Notes under the pieces: model-generated
The model's database searches: none
Told to the model about the DNA's origin: nothing
What the model saw: only the letters and a program-made list of their open reading frames with translations
Source: Tanytarsus gracilentus
Taxonomy: Eukaryota; Arthropoda; Insecta; Diptera; Chironomidae
Reading direction: 5' to 3'
DNA length: 64,000 nt
Assembly: GCA_038502055.1 (NCBI GenBank)
Contig: JAXRKN010000032.1
Coordinates: forward strand, 1,178,001-1,242,000
Part shown: in pieces, positions 40,284 to 50,853 of the stretch
Numbering within the stretch: position 1 is the first letter of the stretch
Layout: each line of letters begins with the position of its first letter
Made by a program: the position numbers and the translations under genes

Positions 40284-42270
40284 ATGAGTAAAGGAAAATT
40301 GGCGGTTACTGTCGCATTATTTGCGGTCTTTGTGGTTGGAGGTAAAAAAAAATCTATAATTAAATTGTTAATCTTGATTTTGTGAAAAAGTGATTGATTG
40401 TGATAGAATCAAAAAGACAAAAAATATTTTGATACTTTTTTCAGACGATTTTCACTATCACATGTCATCAAAATCCGTTAATCCAATAAAACCTGCACTT
40501 CAATTCTTTCCTAAAGAAATTGAAAAATTCACTGATTATTGGAGATTGCAAGGACAATTAAAACTTCAGAAACTCGTGAATGAAAAAGTTAACCTCAACA
40601 AAGCCAAAAATGTCATCATGTTCCTCGGCGATGGAATGGGTATAGCGACAGTGTCAGCGACAAGAATGCTTTTAGGTGGAGAAGAAAAAAGTTTGTCGTT
40701 CGAAGAGTTTCCATATTTTGGATTTTCTAAGGTAAAATTAAATTCAAATCAATTAAAAAAATTATAAATTTGAGAAAACGTAAAGTCGAATTTTTAGATT
40801 TTGACATTTTATTATTCAACAAATTCTGATTTAAAATTTATTTTCAACTCTAAATTATTTTAATAGACTTACTGTGTTGATTCTCAAGTAGCTGATAGCG
40901 CCTGCACATCGACCGCTTACTTAAGGTGAGTGAAAAATTAATTTTAAAAAATTAAAACTTTTATGAATTCTTTTAATCAGTGGCATTAAAACAAACTACG
41001 AAATAATTGGCTTAACTGGCGCTGCAAAATTTGGCGATTGTAACGCTCAGAATGACAAGAATTTGTGGACAGAGAGTATAGCGTCATGGGCAGGTAAATC
41101 GTGTAAATCAACTGGTATCGTTACAACAACACGTGTCACTCATGCTTCACCTGCCGGTGCCTATGCACACATTGCCGATAGAGATTGGGAAAATGATCAT
41201 GAAGTGTCGCTAAGTAAGTGCAGCCCACACACTGTCGACGATATTGCTGAGCAGTTAATTTATAACGAAGAGGGAAAAAGACTTAAGGTCATTCTCGGCG
41301 GAGGAAGGTCAAATTTTCGCAATCAATCAATGACCGATGAAGAGGGTAAAAACGGATACCGATTAGATGGAAAGGATTTGATTGAGGAATGGAAAAAATT
41401 GCGTGGAGCGGAGGGAAAATCGACATATGTTTGGAATAAAGAGGGCTTATTGAATGTCGACACCGGAAACACGGATTTCCTTCTCGGTCTCTTCGAGGAC
41501 GATCACATGCGATACAATTTGGATGTTGTGAGTGAAAAGCTACAAAGTCAAAAACCGTCATTAAGTGATATGACTCGTGTTGCTATTGAAATGCTTGAAA
41601 AGGATGAAAATGGATATTTTCTCTTCGTGGAAGGGGGCATGATTGATCAAGCACATCACTATAATTTTGCGCAGGCATCTCTCGATGAGACGAGAGAGTT
41701 CTCGAAGGCAATTGAAATGGCAAGAAAGATGACAAAAGAAGAGGACACGCTGATTGTTGTCACTGCCGATCATGCACATGTGTTCACCTATAACGGATAT
41801 CCGGTGAGATAAATTTAATTTACAAAAAACAAATTAAAACTCAAAAAATTTTTAAACAGGCACGAGGAAGTCCAATTTTTGAATCTCCAAACGTAAGTGA
41901 CATCGACATGAAACCTTACACGACTTTAAGCTATGCGAATGGAGCTGGTTTCAGTTTTATGTTCAATTCTGATGGAACACGTGTAAATCCTCTCAACTAC
42001 AATTTCACAAATCACAAAGTTCAATATCCAGCCACTGCTGCGATGACAAAAGAAACTCACGGAGGTCAGGACGTTGGCGTTTGGGCGTCTGGTCCTCAAT
42101 CTCATTTATTTTCTGGACATTACGAGCAAAATTCAATTCCCTTGTTGATGGCGCACATTTTACAAGTTGGTCCTTACGCAGTCGATGAAAAATGTGCAGC
42201 AATCTCGGTTTCTCCAACTTATTTCCTTATCCTTATCTCACTCATTATGACTGCGAAATATTTAATGTAA
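40284..42270 (+). CDS. Alkaline phosphatase 3, probably GPI-anchored
   Basis: Exons 40284-40341, 40445-40731, 40867-40925, 40981-41803 and 41860-42270 give 545 aa. The N-terminal signal peptide is MSKGKLAVTVALFAVFVVGG. Motifs: VIMFLGDGMG, ADSACTSTAYL, THASPAGAYAH, DRDWE, VEGGMIDQAHH, VTADHAH and ETHGGQDVGVWA. The His next to the metal-binding Asp in the usual IDHGHH motif is Gln here, but the ligand Asp and His are kept. The last 20 or so residues (YFLILISLIMTAKYLM) are hydrophobic, as in GPI-attachment signals of membrane alkaline phosphatases of gut or Malpighian tubule. The intron after GYP lies at the same position and phase as intron 1 of alkaline phosphatase 1. AATAAA overlaps the stop codon. 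Confidence 0.92.
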
Positions 42271-42275
42271 ATAAA
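42270..42275 (+). terminator. Polyadenylation signal overlapping the ALP3 stop
   Basis: AATAAA begins on the last base of the TAA stop of alkaline phosphatase 3, so the 3' UTR could be very short. Confidence 0.5.
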
Positions 42276-42447
42276 GATTAAAAATTTAAAAAACTTTTGA
42301 TCACGCTGTCGAATATATTTTTTTTTATGAGGACTATAATCAATCAATCGGTCAAGTGTCAAGTGCTTAATAAAATTGATATTCTCGAGGTGATTTTATT
42401 GTTCACTTTGCATTCTTTTGTGAGCCACAGAAATGGCAAGATCTCAG

Positions 42448-43059
42448 GAGTCTGCGACTTGGACACCGCACAATAATATGCATATTAATATGCACAATAA
42501 TATGCATATTAATATGCTAGAAAGTATGCTGCGCTGTCCAAGTTGAAAGGCTTGGTTATGCGTTAGCCACTACACAAAATTTTTAGAGAAGTTCCTAAGA
42601 AAAAATTTTGTAAAAGGGAAATCGTATTACAGTGCCTGAAAAATCAGAGTGATGATAGAACACTAAAAAATTCATTAAAAAGTAGGTTGCAGAATTTCAC
42701 AGAAATTCTAGAGAAAAAAAGTCTCCAATATTTTTCCAAAAAACGTTCTCCAAAAATTCTGAAAAAAAAAAATATTCTCCAGAATTTTTCAGCTTGGGCC
42801 AACGCAAACCAGCGCAGCTTTCGTCCTTACCATAGTTCTCGCGTTAATCAAAAATAAAATAAATATATTAATATGCATATTATTGTGCATATTCTTAAAG
42901 TTGGATACTAATATGCACAATAATATGCATATTAATATGCACAATAATATGCAACTCTAAAATATGCATATTAATATGCATACTTTCTAGCATATTAATA
43001 TGCATATTATTGTGCATATTAATATGCATATTATTGTGCGGTGTCCAAGTCCCGCAACC
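42448..43059. mobile_element. Foldback element with perfect 73-bp inverted repeats
   Basis: Positions 42457-42529 are an exact reverse complement of 42978-43050. Just outside, at 9 nt on both sides, lies the 8-bp direct repeat GATCTCAG (42440-42447 and 43060-43067), which looks like a target-site duplication, so I set the element at 42448-43059. The arms are built from repeated ATGCATATTA and GCACAATAAT motifs; more copies lie inside at 42866-42976. There is no coding potential. An 8-bp duplication fits hAT- or P-like transposition, but the termini do not identify a family. Confidence 0.75.
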
Positions 43060-43535
43060 GATCTCAGCACATTTTAAAATTTGTGTCATTTGTTAGTTTA
43101 ACGTCGAGTAATCAAGAACGTCTTCTAATTAAGGGATTACTTTACACGAGTTGGTACGCCTTCGATTTTGTTAACACAAAAATTAGAAAACATCAAAAAA
43201 AATTAATTTCCGGATTTTTAAAAATCATGATTAAAAATTTAAATCGATATTTTTTGGCTTTCAATTTGTGAGAGATTTTATTGACATAAATTGGTGCATG
43301 CACAAATAAAATTTAACTAATTTCCGTGTAACAAAAGTAAAAAATTCGCGACTTAAAAATTTTTATTTCCAAGGTTCAAAAATTTTAAGTGGAGATTTTT
43401 AGATTTTGAAATTTTCCGAGTGATTAAAATGAAGTGAAAATATTTACTGATAAATTTCAATTTTCCAAGGTTCGAGAAATTTTTCATTAAATTTTTTTCG
43501 TTGACTCAAAATTTCTTTCCATCGTCCACATGCGA
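43060..43535. other. AT-rich spacer, nothing recognised
   Basis: Between the foldback element and the stop codon of the first oskar-like gene. It may include that gene's 3' UTR on the minus strand. No motif or gene was seen. Confidence 0.4.
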
Positions 43536-44743
43536 TTAAAGAATCAATGGCTTATCAGCAACAAGCGCAAAGCCAACATTTTTTAAGACACTTCGACGGA
43601 ATTCTTGAATGCCAAATGCCGACCAAAGTGTAACGGGTTTTCTTGATCCACTAACCGGCCTATGATCAATGTAGCAGTTGAGATCGTGTGGTTCCTCTTT
43701 TTTAAGTCCGCAAAATATTTTATTGATGTCAATCACTGATAAACCAGATTTTGTCTTGAGATATTTGTTGAAACCCTCGAGAGTCGCTTTACGATTTCCT
43801 TCTTCATGGTGTGGCAATGGTGCCAAAGTACAAGCGACCGCTGTAATCTTCTTACTCTTGCACACTTTAACAAACTCCTCGTAATCGTTCATTAGCTCAA
43901 TCAGCTCTTTTCCATTAACGATATCAAAAGATCCTAAATAGACGATCGCTTTGTTAAAATTTATATTTTTGATGTCACGAATCTTTTCAGTTGCCCCCGA
44001 AATTGTCAATCCGGAAAAACAGAGACCACTTTGAAGAATTCCATTTTCCTTAATTGGTTTCTGCTTAAGTTCGATCATGCTGAATCCGAGGAGAAAATCA
44101 TCACCGATCAGCACACAATTTTGAAATGAAGTGAAACCCTTGAAAAAAAAATAAAAATTGAAATTTTTAAAAATTTCGAAATAAAAAAATTCTAACCGTT
44201 GACGAATTTTTAGGTCGATGTTCACTCTTGGATCGAGGTGTATTTTCATTTTTAACCTTATGCTCTTCGAATGTCACTTTTAAGTCACGTTTTGGCTGTC
44301 GACCACGACCACGACCACGTCCGAGTTGATTTTCTTTATTCACATTCTCGTTCTCATTATCCGGAGCTGATCGTGAGCGTTTCGAAGGTGTGCTGTTATA
44401 AAAATTAGGCGGTGATTCTTCTACTTTCCTCTTTACACTCAAGCCAACATTCATTAAGCTATTCTCATTGAACGCATAGAAAATCTCTCCATTGCATTTT
44501 TTAAACTTTATGCCTTTGACATCTTTGATAACTTCATGAATGTGCTCGTCTCCATTTTCAGCGAACGGGAAATCGTGCGAATGTTCATTTCGATAAAGTT
44601 CTGAGAAATTTAATAATCAGCTTTTTAATTTCAATTTTTATCTACTCACCCTTAATTTGAGTCAATGACAGTTTTCCACTTTCTGAGCTTCGAATATAAC
44701 TAAAAACTTTCTCGCGGGCGCTTGAAATTTTCATTAAACTCAT
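43536..44743 (-). CDS. osk: Oskar-like LOTUS + OSK (SGNH-like) protein, copy A
   Basis: Exons 44650-44743 (start), 44197-44600 and 43536-44138 give 366 aa, with a phase-1 then a phase-0 intron. The N-terminal 85 or so residues have a LOTUS/OST-HTH pattern (LSLTQIKELYRN, then DFPFAENGD and IKFKKCNGEIFYAF). A polar linker holds SKRSRSAPDNENEN, a GRGRGRGR stretch and TPRSKSEH. Residues 167-366 resemble the OSK domain: NCVLIGDDFLLGF, AIVYLGSFDI, TLAPLPHH, VSGSRKPVTLW and a final NVGFALV. SGNH enzymes have GDS where this has GDD, and the catalytic Ser is missing, as known for Oskar. In Drosophila, Oskar nucleates germ plasm: the LOTUS part binds Vasa and the OSK part binds RNA. Identity rests on domain order and motifs; a LOTUS/SGNH protein of another kind is the alternative. 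Confidence 0.72.
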
Positions 44744-44945
44744 TTTTTATTGTGTTAAAAAATTAAAATGTGGACGATGAAAGGAACTGAACGAGAGTGA
44801 GCATGCTCTCAAATTTTGTAAATTGCTCTCTCGAGTGGACAAGAATGAAATTTTTTTATTTTACTCAAAAATTTATCAAGAGAAGGACACTTGAGAATTT
44901 TTATTTTCACATGCAATTTTTAAATTTTCAACCCAAAAAAAATGA

Positions 44946-46101
44946 TTAAAATCTATCGTGAACATTCGGCTCATCATCGAGCAAAGCATGACCCAAATTT
45001 TTCATGATAATTTTCTTAAATTGATCACGACCAAAATCCGACCAAAGCATCAGCATTCGATTCGACCCACTAACTTTTCTTAAGCATTCCGTGTAGCAGA
45101 GTTTATTGTATGCATCATCAGGTCCCAAGAAAGCCTTATTGACGTCAATAACCGAGACCTTTGATTTACTCTTTAAATACTTGTTAAATCCGTCGATTGT
45201 TTTCAAGCGATCTCCATTGTTATAAAATGGAAGTGGTGCCAATGAACACGCCACAACTTGAACATTCAATTTTGTGCAAACTTTAACAAATTCATCGAAA
45301 TCATTCATCATTTCAATTAGTTCCTTTCCATCGATGATGTCAAACGATCCCAAATAAACGAGAGCTTTTTCAAATTTTGCTCTCTTAAAATTGCCAAGTC
45401 TGTTGGTGGCAGCCGAGATTGTCCAACCTGAGACGCATAAACCAGCATTAAGTAAACCTTCGCTCTTGTTAGAAATTACATTGAGATTGAATTTTGCGAA
45501 GCCAAGAAGAAAATCGTCGCCGATGAGTTGACAATTTTGAAATTGAACTGGACCCTTTTTAAATTTAATGAAGTTAATTAAAATTATTTATTTAATTCAG
45601 GGAGATCTTACATTGTGAAATGAACGTTGCTCGCTTTTCGATCGTGGATTTATTTTATTTTTCTCGAGGCCATAGACTTGATTGCAACGTGGCTGTCGAT
45701 CGACAGGAGCTTGATCATCCGATCTAGGTGTAGATCGAGATCGTTTTGACGTGCTTGCCTCGCGAGGACTTGTTGAAGGCTCCTTACGATTCAAACTCAC
45801 TAATTCATTCTGTCTCTCAGAAAAATATTCATTCTTTTGTCGATCATAAACGATGCCCTCAATGCGAATCAGAACATTATGGACAAAAATATTGTAAACT
45901 TCAGGAAATGGATATGGCTTAGCGTTTTCTCTCTCATAAATGTCTTGAAAATTAATTAAATAATTTTAAGTGTTTGTAAAAAATTAATTAATTTTTACCT
46001 TTAACCTCTTTAAGAGACAATCCATGCATATGCAATCCATTAAAAATTTTAATGATGCTAGCCAGCTGCTCGCAAGACTCTTTAAGAAGTTCGAAATTCA
46101 T
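44946..46101 (-). CDS. osk: Oskar-like LOTUS + OSK protein, copy B
   Basis: Exons 45999-46101 (start), 45612-45943 and 44946-45554 give 347 aa. Intron positions and phases (1, then 0) equal those of copies A and C. The LOTUS-like region reads LSLKEVKDIYEREN, PYPFPEVYNIF and IRIEGIVYD. The linker holds STSKRSRSTPRSDD and NPRSKSEQRS. The OSK part (146-347) has NCQLIGDDFLLGF, ALVYLGSFDIIDGKELIEMM, CSLAPLPF, VIDVNKAFLG, KVSGSNRMLMLW and NLGHALLDD. It has GDD instead of GDS, so it is presumably non-enzymatic. It lies about 200 nt downstream of copy A's start, head to tail on the same strand. It appears intact, without stops or frameshifts. Confidence 0.72.
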
Positions 46102-46342
46102 GTTGTACAGCCTCTAATTAATTTTAAAGAAATTGACGAGGGACACGTTAAAATCAGACTGAAGATGAAGAGAGAAAAAATTGTTGGGTCTAAAAATTCT
46201 CTTTCTCTCGAAAGATTTCGATGATGCCACCCAAGACTTTAGTTTTTAAAATTACATTTAACAACTTAATTTATTATTAAAATACTGAATTAAATCAACA
46301 ATTAACTGCAATTACAAAATTTTAAATTATTTTGGGAAATTA

Positions 46343-47645
46343 TTATTTATCATGAAAACTTTTATCATCAAGCAAAGCCATGCCTAAGTTTCTCATCACC
46401 ATCCCTTTAAATTGGAAGCGACCATAATCAGACCAAAGCATCAACATACGAGTTGAGCCGCTGACTTTTCTCATTTTGTCTCCATAACAGCGTTCATTGT
46501 AATAATTATTTGCTCCTAAAAACACCTTATTTATATCAATAACCGACAGCTTCGATAAAATCCTTAAATATTTGTTGAACCCCTTCAATGTTTCGCGACG
46601 ATTGCCACTCTCATGAAGCGGAAGAGGAGCGAGTGTACACGCAACAGCTTTGATTTTGCTCCTTTTGCAAACATTAACAAATTCATCAAAATCGTTGATC
46701 ATCTCAATTAGTTCCTTTCCATCGATGATGTCGAACGATCCCAAATAAACGAGAATCCTTTCAAATTGTGGATTTTTTAAGCCTCGAAGTTTATTTGTGG
46801 CCATGCTAATTGTCATTCCCGACCAACATAGGCCCGATTGAAGAAGCCCTCCACTTCTTTTAGCTTGCTCTCGAAGCTCAAGCATGGCAAATCCAAGAAG
46901 AAAATCGTCTCCAATGAGAACGCAATTTTGAAATTGAGCAAGATCCTGAGTTTTTTAAAAGTATAATTGACATTCAAATACTTTAAGGATAAATTTATAA
47001 TTAATTACCGTCACATTTGGCTGATGTTCACTTTTCGATCTGGAACTTCTTGGTGTCGCTCTTTCGTCATCATTTTGGAATCTTCCATAACGCGATTGTC
47101 TTTCAGGTTCATTTCTTAAAAATCTCTTCTGCTTATTTTGAACTCCATCCTCAAGATCCTCAAGATCTGGCGTTGATCGAGATCGTTTTAAAGATATTGC
47201 TGGATGTCTGGGCGCCCAAGCTGAGTTTCTGCGTTGTATTTTTGGCTCTCGACGTGGCCTTTGTGCCTCAAAATTTTCCTTATTTTCATCGTTGTCAGGA
47301 GCTGATCGAGAACGTTTTGATGTGCTCGTGTGAGCTGGCGAAAAAGTTGATTGCTTTCCATTTGAGGATAAATCTTTCTCAAAAAAATATTCCTCTGTAT
47401 CCGCATCGAATTTTGTGCCTCCAATGTCAATCAGAAATGAGTGGATATTAGAATCAGAGTCTTTAGCGAGCGGATACAGGCCATTTTCTTGGTTGTATAA
47501 AACTACAAAAATGTTTACATTAAATAAATCGTAAATTATGAGTAAAATTTTGCTCACATTTTGCATCATTTAGTGACATCTTTCCAAATCGTTTAATTAA
47601 GCCTGCAAGTTTCTCGCATGTGTCTTGTAAAAGCCTTGTATTCAT
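46343..47645 (-). CDS. osk: Oskar-like LOTUS + OSK protein, copy C
   Basis: Exons 47558-47645 (start), 47009-47502 and 46343-46945 give 394 aa, with the same phases as copies A and B. The LOTUS-like region contains MSLNDAKFLYNQENG and KFDADTEEYFFE. The linker is the longest and carries two RS-type motifs, TSKRSRSAPDNDENKEN and SLKRSRSTPDLEDLED, then TPRSSRSKSEHQP. The OSK part (195-394) has NCVLIGDDFLLGFAML, ILVYLGSFDIIDGKELIEM, CTLAPLPLHESGN, VIDINKVFLG, KVSGSTRMLMLW and NLGMALLDD. It is more similar to copy B than to A in the C-terminal third, which suggests the B-C duplication is younger. It is the most upstream member of the cluster. Confidence 0.72.
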
Positions 47646-47984
47646 TTTTTAAAATTAATTTTTTAAGCGCACGAGTGGACGATAAAAATGAGACTGGAAA
47701 TATTACGCTCTTGCGAGATTTTTTTCTCCTCATCAAAATAAATCAGTTCTTTCTTTCTTAAAAAAGTTCCAATTTATTTACAAAAAGAAATCAATACACA
47801 TTTTTACATTGTACTAAAATTAACAAAATAGCACTACACGCACGAGTAATGTGCATCATTTTCTTAGCTTTCGAATTTAATTGTTTTTTGGTTGAAAATA
47901 GAAAATATGCACGTTGGAAATAAAATTATTTAACAATTTCGTGAAAATGTTTATAGGTCCTGTGAATAAAGTTTTGAGTTGGTC
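47646..47984. other. Spacer between osk copy C and Rab39
   Basis: AT-rich, about 340 nt. It should contain the promoter of oskar-like copy C and the 3' UTR of Rab39, both minus strand. I saw no further gene. Confidence 0.45.
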
Positions 47985-49010
47985 TCAACAGCATGAGCTT
48001 TTAGCAGGCTCCGCCATCGCTAGATTAAAGTCAAGAGAAGTTGATCGAGGAAATCCTAAAATAATAATTAATTTAAATTAAACTTTAAATAAAAAAAATG
48101 AACCAACCTGTTTTAATTCCATCCCATCCATTCTCCACTTTATATTCGCCGCTTTTAATTCTATTGTAGATCTCTTGAGTCACCAAACTAAACGATTCTC
48201 GCACATTTATCCCTGTTCGGGCTGACGTCTCAACGAAAATTAAGCCATGCTGCTCCGAAAATCTTTTCGCTTCCTCCACACTCACTTCACGATTCTCTCC
48301 ATTCGTAACTAGATCTAATTTGGTTCCAACTAAAGCGAACACCGGATGATACGGCTCGATGTGACGTTTCGCTTCCAAAAGCCACAGTGGAATATGCTCG
48401 AAACTAGCGTGATTACATATGTCATAGACGAGGAGCACGCCGACTGAGTTTCTATAATATGACTTGGTAATTGATCGAAATCGCTCCTGACCTGTCAGAT
48501 TGAAAATTATTAATTTGCAAATTGTTTTGAGCTTTTTTTGAATTATACCTGCAGTATCCCAAAGTTGCAATTTTATCCTAGTGCCGTCTTTTACTTCCAT
48601 CATGTGGGCAAAAAAATCAACGCCAATGGTCGGGTCAGACAGCTAAAAATGTAAATAAAGCAAGAATGAATGACACATGCACATTTCTAAAAAGTCAAGG
48701 CCACGCTGTACGCCCATAAATAAAACATTTATATGCGTAATAATTTTATTTTATGACAAAGACAAAATTTCTTCGAGTGCTATCACAATGACGATTCTAT
48801 TGCATCACGAGATCATCGACAATAAAATGATTAAAAGCATCATCGTATCGTCATTAATGCTCATAGAAAAGGGAAATTTCATGCTCGAAGCGATTTCTTT
48901 CTTACCTCTGCAAATCGTCCATCTGTAAAGTATTTTAATAGACTAGATTTTCCAACGGTACTGTCGCCAATTAAAATCAATCTAAACTGGTAGTCGAAGC
49001 TAACATCCAT
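47985..49010 (-). CDS. Rab39: Rab39 small GTPase
   Basis: Exons 48906-49010 (start), 48549-48642, 48108-48491 and 47985-48055 give 217 aa, against 218 that I recall for Drosophila Rab39. GTPase motifs: P-loop GDSTVGKSS (15-23), switch I DPTIGVDFF (38-46), DTAGQE (64-69), GTKLDL in place of NKxD (a Rab39 feature) and ETSAR. Rab39-type stretches include FRSITKSYYRNSVGVLLVYD, HASFEHIPLWLLEA, KRHIEP and SGEYKVENGWDGIK. The C-terminus ends SSCC, the double-cysteine prenylation site. Rab39 works in endo-lysosomal and autophagic traffic. The last intron has a weak donor (GTTGGT); the downstream sequence SLDFNLAMAEPAKSSCC supports it. Confidence 0.96.
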
Positions 49011-50853
49011 AATTAATTCTTTTGTTATTTTTTTTTCTCTCACAATTGTTCGGTGGAAATTTTTCTTAATCTTAAAATTTCTATTTTGCTTCGTATTTTC
49101 TTTCCTTTTAATTTTTTAATAGTTTTCCAAATGGTTCTCGTCTACTTGAGATTTTCCACAATCATTTTCTATGAATTTTGTTATCTTAGAATGACTTAAA
49201 ATTTAATTTTCTGCGTAGCGATAAAAAATATTTCACTTTTATTTTTGCAGTCAACAATAAATTTCCCCCTTTGATAATGTGTTGACCTAAAAATAAGGTG
49301 TGCTTTAATTTTTGTTCATAAACAACCATAAACAAACGAATTTTACAGTAAAAAAAATAATTATAATTAATTAGTGATTTTTAACGAATTTTTAAATTTT
49401 AAATTTTTATGAGAACATTATGAAGTTAAAATTATTTTTGTTATTGTTTAATAATTTTTTGGCTACAGATAAACATTTCAATTAAGAATAATTTTTCGTT
49501 AAATTGCAAAATTAAATGTGGAAAAGACTCACCTTCAGTTTTGTTTATATTTAGATTTAGTTCAGGGCAACCCCTGGACGTTTTTAATTAAATATTTTGA
49601 GTTTAACTAACTTTTTTTAAAGATTTTAATTTTTTTCGTTTTAAGAAAAACGTTTTTTAGAATTTTTATGGCGTGAAAAAAAATGTAAAATGATGTTATA
49701 TGATTAATGTTTATGCCTAAAATTAAGAAAATAAATTTTTAGTAATTAACGGTCATTATTTTTTTAAAAACATCCAGGGAAAATAAAAAAATAGTAAATA
49801 AAAAATCAACGCATTACCATCAATATTAATTAATTCGAGTTTCCAGAGCTATTCGTCCATCAACTTTCGTCGCCAACATCCCCAGCATCAACATCTGGAG
49901 CATCAAGTTCTTTCGAATAAAATCAATTAAAGGTAAAGTTTTAAAAATTTTAAGTTTTTCTGAAGACATAACCTTAAAAATTTTCCCTAATTAAATTTTC
50001 ATTACCAACAATTTTTAGTGTGCAAATTATTCATCAAGTTTGTTAACCGGTGAGTTGAAAATTGAAGTGGGAAAATTTTTCAAATCTTTAAAGCGGCAAT
50101 TTGATTTAAGTAAATTCGAAAATTGTGGATAGTAAGAATGAAAAGGAAATTAAGTATCTACAATGCTTGTTTGTAGCTATTTTGTCAAACATCCAGAAAA
50201 AATCTCATCATTTTTATTCTCGGTTTCATGGGATTGTTTTTTTAACACAAATTTGCGCCAAGAAGCTGAATCCAATCCAATTATTACACGAAAAAAGATC
50301 AATTTTCATAAATCATAAGCACTCTTTCCTGCAAAAGTTTTCACTTCCCGACGAGAATTTAGTGAACTTAAAAGAAGTATGAGAAGCGATTAAATTAAAT
50401 CATCCTCGCTCCGTGAGTGACAAGTCTCAAACAAAATCTATCTGTTGAACATGTGTCTATTTAATCTACCGTCAACACTTGTGGGTTGCGTTCTAAATTT
50501 TAAAGTCATTAAAAAATTTCTCGTGCTTGCAAATTAAAAGATTTTAATTTTTTATTGTCGTCCGTAAATTTCTTTGTGGACTTTTCACTATGCGATTTCA
50601 CTTGTTTTTTTAAACCTACAACCTATTTTTCAGTGAACTTAATTGAAGTGAAATTAAATATAAGATTTTTGTGTCCAATCCTTGGATTAAAACTAAAAAA
50701 ACTTTAAGTAAAACCACAAAGACATAAATCAACAATATTAGAATTAAAAATTTTAGTAACACTCTAATTTGTGATCTGATCCCTAAATTTCAATTTGAAT
50801 CAAAGTATGGTCCATAATAACTTTGCATACTCTTTTATTTAAGAAAATCAAAA
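49011..50853. other. Intergenic, with one GC-richer island
   Basis: Divergent spacer between Rab39 (minus) and the zinc-finger gene (plus). It is AT-rich except for a GC-richer island at about 49856-49925. On the plus strand that island has a TTTCCAG acceptor before it and an AAAG/GTAAAG donor after it, so it could be an untranslated exon of the zinc-finger gene. On the minus strand it reads as a short acidic string ELDAPDVDAGDVGDES before a stop. I cannot decide between them. Confidence 0.35.

Noticed and set aside
42895..43089. Reading frame of repeated Met-His-Ile-Asn units
   Set aside because: It is a translation of the ATGCATATTA inverted repeats of the foldback element, not a protein.
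43536..47645. Active SGNH esterases or lipases
   Set aside because: The GDS Ser is GDD in all copies, and the LOTUS-like first part fits Oskar better.
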